Of a DNA stretch of 64,000 nt, positions 8,653 to 17,000 are shown piece after piece. Positions within the stretch are counted from its first letter, which is position 1. Every line of letters begins with the position of its first letter. This DNA is from Flammeovirgaceae bacterium UBA2338 (GTDB taxonomy: Bacteria; Bacteroidota; Bacteroidia; Cytophagales; Cyclobacteriaceae), in NCBI GenBank assembly GCA_002344795.1, contig DDUM01000050.1, positions 24,587 through 88,586 of the forward strand. Reading direction: 5' to 3'. The notes beneath the pieces are model-generated. The model was not told the DNA's origin and made no database searches. It was given only the letters and a program-made list of their open reading frames with translations. A program made the translations under genes and the position numbers.

Positions 8653-9576
8653 CTACTTCTCTAAATTTTTTCTATCCCATTTTCCGGTCTTGGCTCCGGC
8701 TACATAGGTAGATTGTAAAAATTCCATGAGCATTTTCTCAGGGTCTTCGGACATGCGCACATCGTCATATTTAAGAAAAAATTCTCCCATTTCTTCACTC
8801 CAAAAGGCTTGTGCCGGAGTTACTTTTTCTTTGCTAAATTCGGGAGGAGAGGGATAGCAATAAGCATAAAACATGGGTAGGGGTGAGGCATCGCTACCTG
8901 GCCAAAAGCCGCAGCTGCTTACTTCTTGTGAGTAGGCTTCCTGCATTACTTCTTTGGGCATGTTAGGCATGGCACCCTGGTGCAAGGGCGCTTTTCTTCC
9001 TGAAAAACGCGTAACAGCGATATCAAATGCACCCCAGAAAAAATGAACGGGACTGCACTTGCCGATAAAATCACCTCTGAATTTCTGAAACACATTGTGC
9101 GTACTAACAGCAGCCTGCCAAAAGTTGATTATGCTTTGCTTGTCATAAGATTTATTAATGCTGTTTTCTGCAAAAGGAATACTAGGTTCCATTTCATTAG
9201 GACTACCATGTATTTCGATATCAATGCCGATGCCTTCTAATTTGGTAAATAAGTCGTCATAGAAATCCGCAACTGTTCTCGGGTATAAATCGATAAATAT
9301 ATTCTTATGAAAAGTAGTGGAGATAACGACTACATGACTTTCAAAGTCAAACTCAATCTCGAACAAACCATCTTTATAAGGCATGCTTCCTGTGGTCAGT
9401 CCTCTTGTAGTAATGTAAAGAGTCGTGTGCCACGAATGATTTTGCCATGGCATAGCTTTCAGTCTGATTTTACCTACAATCTGTGTCCATTGGTGAACCG
9501 TTTTAATGGTGTCCTTCCAGTTATTGTAGTCCAGTGCCGGCCATGCGTGGTTACAGCCTTTTATAATCGTATTCAT
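8653..9576 (-). CDS. DUF5996 family protein
   Basis: The 307-aa protein has the hallmark start of the DUF5996 family (WPALDYNNWKDTIKTVHQWTQ, here given only in part) and motifs such as SWHTTLYITTRGLTTG and FSGRKAP. No signal peptide or membrane segment is seen, so it is likely cytosolic. The biochemical function of the family is not known to me. It starts 19 bp after the DUF885 peptidase gene on the same strand, so the two probably form an operon. Confidence 0.82.
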   Translation of the reverse strand: MNTIIKGCNHAWPALDYNNWKDTIKTVHQWTQIVGKIRLKAMPWQNHSWHTTLYITTRGLTTGSMPYKDGLFEIEFDFESHVVVISTTFHKNIFIDLYPRTVADFYDDLFTKLEGIGIDIEIHGSPNEMEPSIPFAENSINKSYDKQSIINFWQAAVSTHNVFQKFRGDFIGKCSPVHFFWGAFDIAVTRFSGRKAPLHQGAMPNMPKEVMQEAYSQEVSSCGFWPGSDASPLPMFYAYCYPSPPEFSKEKVTPAQAFWSEEMGEFFLKYDDVRMSEDPEKMLMEFLQSTYVAGAKTGKWDRKNLEK

Positions 9577-9595
9577 AATGGATGTTGTTCCTTTA

Positions 9596-11293
9596 TTACT
9601 TACCGTAAAATTTCCAGGTACTTTTAAAATTGCGATTTAATTTTTGATCCGTAAGGATGGCGCGCACCATCTCTACGGGCATGGCATTTTCATGCATCAC
9701 AGCATCATGATATTGCTTGTAAGTCATTTTGCCGCTATCTACCAGTTCTTTCTTTAAAGCATAAAACTGGAAAGCGCCTGTCATGTAGGCCAATTGGTAC
9801 AATGGACCATAGTTGGTGGTGAAAGACCTCCTTACTTCTCCTTCTGCATTGGCGCGTTCGTGTCCCACTTTGTCTACCAGCAAGTCGATGCACTGTTGGG
9901 GAGTCCATTTTTCCATATGATAGTTAAGTGAGAAGATGATTCGCGCACAACGGTGCATGCGCCAGAAAAGCATACCGATTCGGTCTTCAGGGGAACGAGG
10001 AAAATCCATGTCCCAAAGGATGAACTCCCAATACAATGCCCAGCCTTCACTCCAAAACGGATTACGATAACTGCGATAGGGTTGGTAGCGTTTGTTCATA
10101 AAGCCCTGCATGTGGTGCCCTGCAATCAATTCGTGGTGCACCGTTGCTCTTGAGAAGTGGGGGTTGTTGCCACGCATGCTCATGAGTTTGTCTTCGTGGT
10201 TCATTTCATCCGTAGGGTAGGAGATTTGTAAGGTCTCGCCTCCAAGAAAGAACGGACTCACCAATTGTCGCTCTGGCGGAATCATTTTCATGCGCCAGGT
10301 CTCTTCGGCAATGGGTGGAATGGTGATCAGGTCATTTTGTTTAAGAAAAGAGATAGACTCGTCATAGAGCTTGAGCATTGCTTCCGGTTGTTGACCGGGT
10401 GGTACATAAGATTGTTTTACTTTTTCCTGAGCTGCTTTCCAGTTGTCACCAAAGCCCATTTCCCTGGAGGCCTTGAGTAACTCTGCCTCGCACCAGGCAA
10501 ACTCTTTATTGGCAATATCGATTAACTCCTCCGGTGTGTATGGAATCATCTCATACTGAAGGAGGCGGATGAGTTCACTGCGTCCGATGGGGTTACCAAT
10601 AATGCCGCTACCATCATCTTTGGGCTGACGGGCAGGATCAATTTTTGTGGTCAAGGCTTTTGCATATCGACCCAAGACGCTATCCAATTGTTGATAAGGG
10701 GTTGTGATCCACCATGAAAATTGCGCATCATAGCCTGCATAGAAATCATAAACACTTCGGAGGGCCTTTTGTTGCCCTTCTATAATAGCACCTGCACGTC
10801 TGGCAAGGTTAGGGGCGAGGTGGGGTTGGTTCCCCAGGGTATTTAGTGTGGTAGTAATTGATTTTGAAATATCATTGAGTTGTTGCGCAACCTTTTCACT
10901 TTCTAATTGCTTGCCACGTCTGCGCAGTTTTTCAATTTCATACAATGGACTTGCCAGTGTAATGTACTTTGTGAGTTGAGCGGCTTCCTTTTCTTCCTGT
11001 GTGAGCAGGTACAATTCATTTTCCAATTCACGTTTTATCAATAGGTAGTCTACTTTTCCTCCGGTAGAAAATGTTTCGAATGGGAGTTGCTCTAGTTTTT
11101 GGGTATAATCTTTATAAAATGTAACTAATCGGGCCCTGCGCTCGGGGGATCCTTCAATAATGTAAAATCGTTCCAGGCTACCCCGGTCTGCTTCCAATTG
11201 GGTAATAAACGGATACATCTCCGATGGGGAGAATTGTGCCTCTGCCATGAAAGGCAAAGAGAACAGTGCAATAATGATCAAACGAAGTTTCAT
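9596..11293 (-). CDS. Exported DUF885-family metallopeptidase
   Basis: This 565-aa protein carries a Sec signal peptide (MKLRLIIIALFSLPFMAEAQ) and would act in the periplasm or outside. The zinc-peptidase signature HELIAGHHMQ is at residues 387-396 (His387, Glu388, His393 or His394), matching the HExxPGHxxQ pattern of the DUF885/M32-like family. A downstream conserved stretch (SEGWALYWE) provides the likely third ligand, as in family members. The substrate is probably peptides, but is not shown. The DUF5996 gene follows 19 bp downstream. The gene is complete and has a normal family length. Confidence 0.88.
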   Translation of the reverse strand: MKLRLIIIALFSLPFMAEAQFSPSEMYPFITQLEADRGSLERFYIIEGSPERRARLVTFYKDYTQKLEQLPFETFSTGGKVDYLLIKRELENELYLLTQEEKEAAQLTKYITLASPLYEIEKLRRRGKQLESEKVAQQLNDISKSITTTLNTLGNQPHLAPNLARRAGAIIEGQQKALRSVYDFYAGYDAQFSWWITTPYQQLDSVLGRYAKALTTKIDPARQPKDDGSGIIGNPIGRSELIRLLQYEMIPYTPEELIDIANKEFAWCEAELLKASREMGFGDNWKAAQEKVKQSYVPPGQQPEAMLKLYDESISFLKQNDLITIPPIAEETWRMKMIPPERQLVSPFFLGGETLQISYPTDEMNHEDKLMSMRGNNPHFSRATVHHELIAGHHMQGFMNKRYQPYRSYRNPFWSEGWALYWEFILWDMDFPRSPEDRIGMLFWRMHRCARIIFSLNYHMEKWTPQQCIDLLVDKVGHERANAEGEVRRSFTTNYGPLYQLAYMTGAFQFYALKKELVDSGKMTYKQYHDAVMHENAMPVEMVRAILTDQKLNRNFKSTWKFYGK

Positions 11294-11465
11294 AATTATT
11301 CAGGTTATGCTATTAATATAGTCGTGTGGACGGAGAATGACAACATTAATAGGCCGGTATTGCCCGCAGCAATTATGAATGGTAAGGGTGTACTGTTGTT
11401 AAATATGGAAATACGGTGCTTTTTGCTGTTTGAAGTTGTAGCAGTGATTCGATGTATTTATAGAG

Positions 11466-11756
11466 CTACTCGTATAACTTAAGCCGATCTCTCAATTCCT
11501 GATTTTCCTGCTGAAGTTGCCATACTTGCTGTAATAAATTGTTGACTACATCAAGGCCTTCCATGTTGATATTTAATTCGAAGTGAAGGCGGATCATCTT
11601 CTCTACGCGTTGCAGGTGGGTCACCCTGATGTATTCCATATCTCCTTCCCGAACTGTTTCCAGGAGGTCATATTCCCGCAGTGATTGGATAAACGTTTCA
11701 GGTACGTTGTACTGTGTACAGAACGTGGTAATGGATATGATGGTCGGTTCTTCCAT
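11466..11756 (-). CDS. cbpM: Chaperone modulator CbpM
   Basis: The 96-aa protein has the MerR-like helical layout of CbpM, which binds the J domain of CbpA and holds back its co-chaperone and DNA-binding activities. The N-terminal half contains the ISITTFCTQYNVPETF and LREYDLLE elements, and the C-terminus is a coiled helix (LLQQVWQLQQENQELRDRL). It starts 2 bp after the cbpA stop codon, which is the standard cbpA-cbpM order and supports the assignment more than the short sequence does alone. Confidence 0.88.
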   Translation of the reverse strand: MEEPTIISITTFCTQYNVPETFIQSLREYDLLETVREGDMEYIRVTHLQRVEKMIRLHFELNINMEGLDVVNNLLQQVWQLQQENQELRDRLKLYE

Positions 11757-11758
11757 GG

Positions 11759-12652
11759 CTATCTTAGTTTAGCTAACTCAGCAAACAGTTCTTTTTCTTT
11801 TTCCGTAAGGGCAGTGGGCAGCTTGAGCTGATAGGTAACGTAAAGGTCGCCAAACTCACCTTCCTTTTTGTAGACAGGAAATCCTTTGCCTTTTAATTTT
11901 ACTTTGGTGTTGTTTTGAGTTTCCAGCTTTACCTTTATTTTCACTTTGCCATCAAAGGTGTCGATCGTAATGTCACCACCCAACAACGCGGTATATAAGT
12001 TCAAATCTACAGTGGTATAAAGGTCGTCTTTCACCCTCTTGAATGTTGGGTGATTCTCAATTAAAAACTTAATGTACAGGTCTCCACCTGGACCTCCATT
12101 GATGCCGGGACCTCCGTGTCCCTTGATTTTAATCTCCTGCCCGTTGGCCACACCTGCCGGAATGGTAATACGGATATTTTTGTCATTTACGGTAAGGGTG
12201 CGTTTGTGAGTGGTGTATACATCCTTTAGGTTGAGGTGCAATTCGGCATGAAAATCCTGGCCCCGGAAGCGCACGCTTTGGCCACCTTGACGGGATCCGG
12301 CACTACCAAACATGGACGCAAAGAAATCGGAGAAATCACTTTCATTAAAAGACTGCCCACCACCCTGGTAGGTGCGATGCTGCCGCTGCTGTTGTTGATT
12401 TTGTTTTGCTTTTTCAAACTGCTCTGCGTGTTTCCAGTCTTTGCCGTACTGATCGTACTTTTTTCTGTTTTCCGGATTACTCAAGACCTCATTGGCTTCG
12501 TTTACCTCCTTGAACTTGCGCTCCGCCTCTTTGTCGTTGGGGTTGAGGTCGGGGTGGTATTTGCGGGCCAGCTTGCGGTAAGCATTTTTGATGTCCTTTT
12601 CGGTAGCACTTTTACTAAGGCCTAGTATTTTGTAGTAGTCGATATAGTCCAT
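11759..12652 (-). CDS. cbpA: DnaJ-family co-chaperone CbpA
   Basis: This 297-aa J-domain protein would stimulate DnaK. The J domain spans about residues 4-70 with the HPD triad at 33-35, followed by a Gln/Gly-rich linker (about 85-125) and the two beta-sandwich substrate-binding domains of DnaJ (about 130-297). It lacks the four CxxCxGxG zinc repeats, as expected for CbpA. I start it at ATG 12652, because MDYIDYYKILG is the canonical beginning; an upstream ATG at 12703 would add 17 residues with no homologous look. cbpM follows after 2 bp. Confidence 0.92.
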   Translation of the reverse strand: MDYIDYYKILGLSKSATEKDIKNAYRKLARKYHPDLNPNDKEAERKFKEVNEANEVLSNPENRKKYDQYGKDWKHAEQFEKAKQNQQQQRQHRTYQGGGQSFNESDFSDFFASMFGSAGSRQGGQSVRFRGQDFHAELHLNLKDVYTTHKRTLTVNDKNIRITIPAGVANGQEIKIKGHGGPGINGGPGGDLYIKFLIENHPTFKRVKDDLYTTVDLNLYTALLGGDITIDTFDGKVKIKVKLETQNNTKVKLKGKGFPVYKKEGEFGDLYVTYQLKLPTALTEKEKELFAELAKLR

Positions 12653-12900
12653 GTAGGGTGTTGTTAAACTCAGGTTGCTTACAACTGCAAATACAACACG
12701 CAAAATAGCTTTTTGATTCTAATTTCTGAATGATTTAGATCGTGATGAAAACTGACAGGAATCAGTGTATAAAGTTTAAAAATTTCAAATCTCAGGACTA
12801 TCCTTTTCTTACAGAATTCAAAAAAATTACCCATTCCCTGTGATAATTTGAAGCTTGCTGCGAATAATAGGGTGATCACTTTTAAATACCTTAGCAGGAC
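12653..12900. promoter_or_regulatory. Divergent intergenic region between cbpA and the ECF sigma gene
   Basis: These 248 bp separate two start codons pointing away from each other, so both promoters should lie here. I see no exact TTG-N20-TAnnTTTG match, hairpin or gene. An ECF sigma factor often drives its own promoter, which would not match the housekeeping pattern. Confidence 0.45.
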
Positions 12901-13395
12901 ATGGATCAACAGCAGGCATTTGAGCAGTTTCTTGAAACCCATAAGCAACTCATCCTGAAGGTGGCGGGAACCTACTGTGGTGATTCGGAGCAACGCAAGG
13001 ACCTTGTTCAGGACATCATCCTTCAGTTATGGAAGTCATTTCCCTCTTATAATAAGGATTTTGCGCTCTCTACATGGATGTACCGCATCGCCCTCAATGT
13101 GTCCATCTCTTCATTGCGCAAAGAGATTACACGAAAGAAAACCCATGAAGGGCTACAGGAGCAAGGTGAATTGCTCTATTATCAGGATCCTCAAATGGAA
13201 GAGCGACTGCAACTGCTGTACCAACACATGGAGCAACTCAAGCCGCTGGAGAAGGCAGTGCTTATCCTCCATTTGGAGGGTCGCAAACACCCGGAGATTG
13301 CTGAAATATTAGGGATCACTGAATCCAATGTTTCAACTAAAATCCATCGGATTAAAACACTATTGAAATCGAAAGTTAAACCCCAAACTCATTAG
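12901..13395 (+). CDS. ECF-type RNA polymerase sigma factor
   Basis: The 164-aa protein has both sigma-70 domains needed for promoter recognition. Region 2 is at about residues 15-80 (KDLVQDIILQLWKSFPSYN and STWMYRIALNVSIS), and region 4 with its helix-turn-helix is at about 105-160 (LEKAVLILHLEGRKHPEIAE, GITESNVSTKIHRIK). The length is normal for ECF sigma factors. It is followed after 2 bp by a small membrane protein that is probably its regulator or partner. The regulon and inducing signal are unknown. Confidence 0.92.
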   Translation: MDQQQAFEQFLETHKQLILKVAGTYCGDSEQRKDLVQDIILQLWKSFPSYNKDFALSTWMYRIALNVSISSLRKEITRKKTHEGLQEQGELLYYQDPQMEERLQLLYQHMEQLKPLEKAVLILHLEGRKHPEIAEILGITESNVSTKIHRIKTLLKSKVKPQTH

Positions 13396-13397
13396 CA

Positions 13398-13982
13398 ATG
13401 GAACTTCCTGAACTCACCAATCTTTGGAATGCCCCTGGCAGTGTAGCCATCAACAGGCAATTGTTAAAAGAAGTGACCCTGTACAAGGTAAAGGCGTTGT
13501 TGTATTCCCTTAAATGGAGTACGTACTTTGAATTGGGACTGAACATCATTTTCCTCTTCTTTCTACAAGGTTTTATTTCTGGTCACCTCAATGAAATGCG
13601 ATTTTTAATTCCGGCACTTATCCTCATTGTGGTTACGATAGCCAGCACGGTGTTAGAGTGCTATAAACTCTACTTGTTTTACTCACTTCGTGCCGAGTCA
13701 CCTGTAGTGGACACGCAACAGAAAGTAGCTCAACTTCAATACCTGGAAGCTTTAGAAGCCAATAGCATGGCAGTAATCATTCCGTTGTTATCTGCTCCCA
13801 TTCTGATTGTTCCCGCCAAAGCCTTTTTCGATTTCGACTTGTATCAGTTAGGAAATTGGATCCCTCATTATATCATCGGAAGTGTAGTGGTAGGGTTGGT
13901 AATCGCATTTTTGCTGCGAAAGTTCCCTAATGAAAAACTGAAAAAGGCAGTAGCTTTTTTGAAGGAGATTAAAGTGGATTGA
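13398..13982 (+). CDS. Membrane protein, probable partner of the ECF sigma factor
   Basis: I do not recognise a named family for this 194-aa protein. It has about four transmembrane helices (near residues 37-58, 68-88, 122-141 and 151-172) and a short cytosolic N-terminus containing LWNAPG. The start lies 2 bp after the sigma factor's stop, so translation is probably coupled. Small membrane proteins in this position are often anti-sigma factors. Here no zinc-binding anti-sigma motif (HxxxCxxC) is present, so that role is an inference from position only. Confidence 0.8.
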   Translation: MELPELTNLWNAPGSVAINRQLLKEVTLYKVKALLYSLKWSTYFELGLNIIFLFFLQGFISGHLNEMRFLIPALILIVVTIASTVLECYKLYLFYSLRAESPVVDTQQKVAQLQYLEALEANSMAVIIPLLSAPILIVPAKAFFDFDLYQLGNWIPHYIIGSVVVGLVIAFLLRKFPNEKLKKAVAFLKEIKVD

Positions 13983-14284
13983 TAGGGGTTTGGTTTTCGT
14001 AACTTATTTCAAGCCCAGACACAAGGTTATGCCGAGTATTGTAATCAATATTTTCATTGTAAGAATCATTAATTGATAGTCTGAAACCTTGTGCGCTATA
14101 AGTAACCCTTGGGTTAAATGTAGAAATTCACTAGGGTATTTTCAAGGAACCCTGAAGGTGGGTTTTCAGGCTGGAGATGTCATTTTGTGCCCAATTACTA
14201 TTTCATAATGCCATCTGTATAATTCAAGGTGTCAGGTGTTGAATTATTGCCCAATTTGGGGCTTAGACCATTAAAACCAAACCC
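13983..14284. other. Intergenic region, 302 bp, upstream of the dipeptidase gene
   Basis: No gene, RNA or exact promoter match was found. A short inverted repeat (AACCCTTGGGTT, around 14105-14116) and two short imperfect repeats of the kind CAGG...CCTG are present, but none is convincing as a terminator or operator. Confidence 0.5.
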
Positions 14285-15592
14285 ATGAAACAATTTACCT
14301 ATGCGCTGGTGGCTCTCTTGATGCTGGCTGCCTGCAGTCAACCTAAAGGTGACACAACGTTGTCTGAAGCTGATCTTATCGAAAAAGCCAGTGGCATTCA
14401 CGAACGGGTCATCACGATGGATACCCATGACGATATCAACACCTCCAATTTTACCGTAGAAACCAACTATACCCAACGCCTTTCTACACAGGTAAACCTG
14501 CCTAAAATGAAAGAAGGTGGGCTGGACGTAGCCTGGTTTATCGTCTACACCGGTCAGGGTGATCTTACCCCTGAAGGGTATGCAGCGGCCTATGCTAATG
14601 CTGATGATAAGTTCAAAGCCATTCACAGGTTATGCGAGGAGATTGCCCCTGACCAGATCGAATTGGCGCTTACTTCCGATGATGTGAGAAGGATCAATGC
14701 TGCGGGAAAGAAAATTGCCATGATCGGTGTGGAGAATGCCTATCCCATGGGAATGGATATTAGCCGGGTAAAAGAGTTTGCCGACAGGGGCGCTCGTTAC
14801 ATGTCATTGGCGCACAATGGACACAGTCAGCTAAGTGACTCCAATACAGGTGAAAGTGATAGCGTGTGGTTGCACAACGGTCTCAGCGACTTAGGAAAAG
14901 AAGCTGTTAAAGAAATGAACAAGTGGGGGATCATGATTGATATCTCTCATCCATCTAAAGAGTCCAACATGCAGGTAATGCGTTTGTCGAAGGCTCCTGT
15001 AATTGCTTCACATTCATCGGCTAGGGCCTTGAATGATGTGAGCAGAAACCTCGATGATGAGCAGTTGATGATGCTGAAAGAAAATGGTGGGGTCGTACAG
15101 ACCGTGGCCTTTAAAAGCTATCTGAATACTGAAAAAAATAAACTACACAACGAGAAAGCAGAGGCCATCATCAAGGAGATAGCAGCTGCCGAAGGTTTTG
15201 AGATGGTAGAGCGCTCAGCGATAAGAGACATGGACGATGCGGCAAGAGAAGCTTATTTCAATAAGTATATGGAGATCAGAGAGAAAGCTAAGCCAAGGAT
15301 AGAAGCTGAGGTAAATCCAGTAGCTCCTCCTGTGGACGTTGCTGATTTTGTAGATCATATTGACTACCTGGTGAAGAAAATCGGATTGGAGCATGTAGGT
15401 ATCAGCTCAGATTTTGATGGTGGTGGAGGAGTAGAAGGCTGGAATGATGCTTCAGAGACATTTAACGTTACACTGGAGCTGGTAAGAAGAGGTTATACTG
15501 AAGAACAAATTGCTGCTATATGGAGTGGCAATCTGCTTCGCGTGTTGGATGAGGTCCAGGCTATAGCGAAGAAGCTTCAGGCTGAAGGATAA
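14285..15592 (+). CDS. Membrane dipeptidase (M19, renal dipeptidase family), lipoprotein
   Basis: This 435-aa enzyme hydrolyses dipeptides with two zinc ions. A lipoprotein signal peptide ends in LLMLAACSQ, so Cys17 would be lipidated and the protein anchored to a membrane facing the periplasm or surface. The M19 metal ligands are visible: HxD in MDTHDDIN, the bridging Glu in GVENAYPMG, the His in MIDISHPSKE and the His in ASHSSARAL. The final Asp region SDFDGGGG is also present. Length and motifs are complete. It ends in a shared bidirectional terminator. Confidence 0.92.
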   Translation: MKQFTYALVALLMLAACSQPKGDTTLSEADLIEKASGIHERVITMDTHDDINTSNFTVETNYTQRLSTQVNLPKMKEGGLDVAWFIVYTGQGDLTPEGYAAAYANADDKFKAIHRLCEEIAPDQIELALTSDDVRRINAAGKKIAMIGVENAYPMGMDISRVKEFADRGARYMSLAHNGHSQLSDSNTGESDSVWLHNGLSDLGKEAVKEMNKWGIMIDISHPSKESNMQVMRLSKAPVIASHSSARALNDVSRNLDDEQLMMLKENGGVVQTVAFKSYLNTEKNKLHNEKAEAIIKEIAAAEGFEMVERSAIRDMDDAAREAYFNKYMEIREKAKPRIEAEVNPVAPPVDVADFVDHIDYLVKKIGLEHVGISSDFDGGGGVEGWNDASETFNVTLELVRRGYTEEQIAAIWSGNLLRVLDEVQAIAKKLQAEG

Positions 15593-15599
15593 TTTTAAT

Positions 15600-15631
15600 A
15601 ACAGTCCTGAGTGATCGAACTTAGGACTGTT
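15600..15631. terminator. Bidirectional terminator between dipeptidase and pentapeptide-repeat genes
   Basis: AACAGTCCTGAGT (15600-15612) pairs with ACTTAGGACTGTT (15619-15631) as a 13-bp stem with one G-T wobble around a 6-nt loop. It sits 7 bp after the dipeptidase stop and touches the stop codon of the convergent gene. The plus strand continues with a T-rich run. Confidence 0.78.
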
Positions 15632-16206
15632 TACTTTTCAATTTGAATACCGTATTTAGTCAGTAGTCCCACTATCTCGGGTAAGGAGAATTTGGCTCCT
15701 TTTATTTTATTCCTCTCCGGATCTATCGCATAATTGGTTGATTGTGTTAAGTCAGCGCCTTCCAAATTGGTATTATCAAAGGTAGCGTTCAGCAGGTTAC
15801 ATTGCTTTAGCATGACTTTTTTCAGTTCAGTTTCTGTAAAATCTACTCCTTCTAGTTGTGAGTTTAGAAATGAAGACCTGTTGAGCTTCATCTGGTAGAA
15901 GGAGGAATGATTAAGCTGACATTGATCAAAGGATATGGAAAAGCTAAAAGCATTACATTGATCAAAATGCAAACCCAACATCTTGCACTGGGAGCATCTT
16001 ACATCCTGAAAGGAAGTTTGGGAAAGGTTGGCGTTGCTGAAATTACAACCTATAAATTCGGTTTCTATAAAGTGACAATCTGATAAATCGGTATTGGAGA
16101 AATTACAGTTTTTAAAGGTGCAGTATTCATAAGTGCGTCCGGCAATGGATTGATTGGAGAAATCCTTGTTTTCAATGGTTTCTTCTTCAATGTATTCCTG
16201 GTTCAT
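15631..16206 (-). CDS. Pentapeptide-repeat protein (Qnr/McbG-like architecture)
   Basis: The 191-aa protein is built of A(D/N)LXX-type pentapeptides from about residue 20 to 155 (for example NCNFSNTDLSDCHF and NLEGADLTQS), which fold as a right-handed beta-helix resembling DNA. The last 25 residues leave the repeat and end with LLTKYGIQIEK, like the dimerisation tail of Qnr-type proteins. Qnr homologues protect DNA gyrase from quinolones and microcins; whether this one does is unproven. It has no signal peptide and sits alone between convergent and tandem neighbours. Confidence 0.85.
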   Translation of the reverse strand: MNQEYIEEETIENKDFSNQSIAGRTYEYCTFKNCNFSNTDLSDCHFIETEFIGCNFSNANLSQTSFQDVRCSQCKMLGLHFDQCNAFSFSISFDQCQLNHSSFYQMKLNRSSFLNSQLEGVDFTETELKKVMLKQCNLLNATFDNTNLEGADLTQSTNYAIDPERNKIKGAKFSLPEIVGLLTKYGIQIEK

Positions 16207-16290
16207 GTGATGTTCTTGTGCTTGTTTAATAATTAGCTATCAAATTCAGTTTGTAGTGAAATTATTCGTGAAGGATCAGTCCTGCGTTTG

Positions 16291-16989
16291 TCAATCATCC
16301 GTATTACTGTCTTTAAGAAATTTTTTAAGGTTTATGTTGGAGCCATAAAGAACAATAATGTCATCCTCATTAAGCACCATATTGGGTGTAGGTACGTCTT
16401 GTATCTTTTTCTCTGTTATGTGCTTACCTATGGCGCTGTCCACTTCTGATTTATTCATTATGGTAAGCACTAATAGACTGTATTTTCTTCGAAAGTCAAC
16501 TTCCTTAATGGTTTTGCCAACAAACTCCTGGGGAACGTTTGCCTCAATAATGCTAAAGTCATCGTTTAACTCAAAGGAGTCGATCACATTTTTTAAGCTT
16601 AACTTTTTTCCCCATCGTTCGGCTGTTTCTTCTTCCGGGCGAACTATTTCATCGACACCAATAGCCATTAATATTTTTTCATGAAGCGAGTTAATGGCTC
16701 TGCTAATTAGCCTTTTTGCCTTCATGTTTTTAAAAACGGCCGTTGCCAGAATATTAGCTCCTTGGTCCTCACCAATAGCAATAATGACAACATCAGTGTC
16801 TTCAAGGGGTAAGCCAGCAACAGCTGTTTCGTCAGTTGCATCCATACAAATGGTATGAGATATATTTTCCTTATAGTGTTCGACTCTTTCCATTTTTTGA
16901 TCAATCCCGATTACCTCATTTCCATGAGCAGTAAGTATTTGTGAAAGAGAAGCGCCAAAATTTCCAAGCCCCACTATGATATATTTCAT
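16291..16989 (-). CDS. ktrA: Ktr/Trk potassium uptake regulatory subunit (RCK domain)
   Basis: The 232-aa cytosolic subunit gates the potassium channel-like transporter by binding nucleotide. An N-terminal RCK_N Rossmann domain shows GLGNFG at residues 7-12 and the acidic end of beta-2 (VIGIDQ); an RCK_C domain occupies about 140-225. It lies 11 bp downstream of the membrane subunit on the same strand, the expected operon. Single-RCK length indicates the Ktr type rather than the double-domain TrkA. Confidence 0.92.
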   Translation of the reverse strand: MKYIIVGLGNFGASLSQILTAHGNEVIGIDQKMERVEHYKENISHTICMDATDETAVAGLPLEDTDVVIIAIGEDQGANILATAVFKNMKAKRLISRAINSLHEKILMAIGVDEIVRPEEETAERWGKKLSLKNVIDSFELNDDFSIIEANVPQEFVGKTIKEVDFRRKYSLLVLTIMNKSEVDSAIGKHITEKKIQDVPTPNMVLNEDDIIVLYGSNINLKKFLKDSNTDD

Positions 16990-17000
16990 ATTGATATTTT

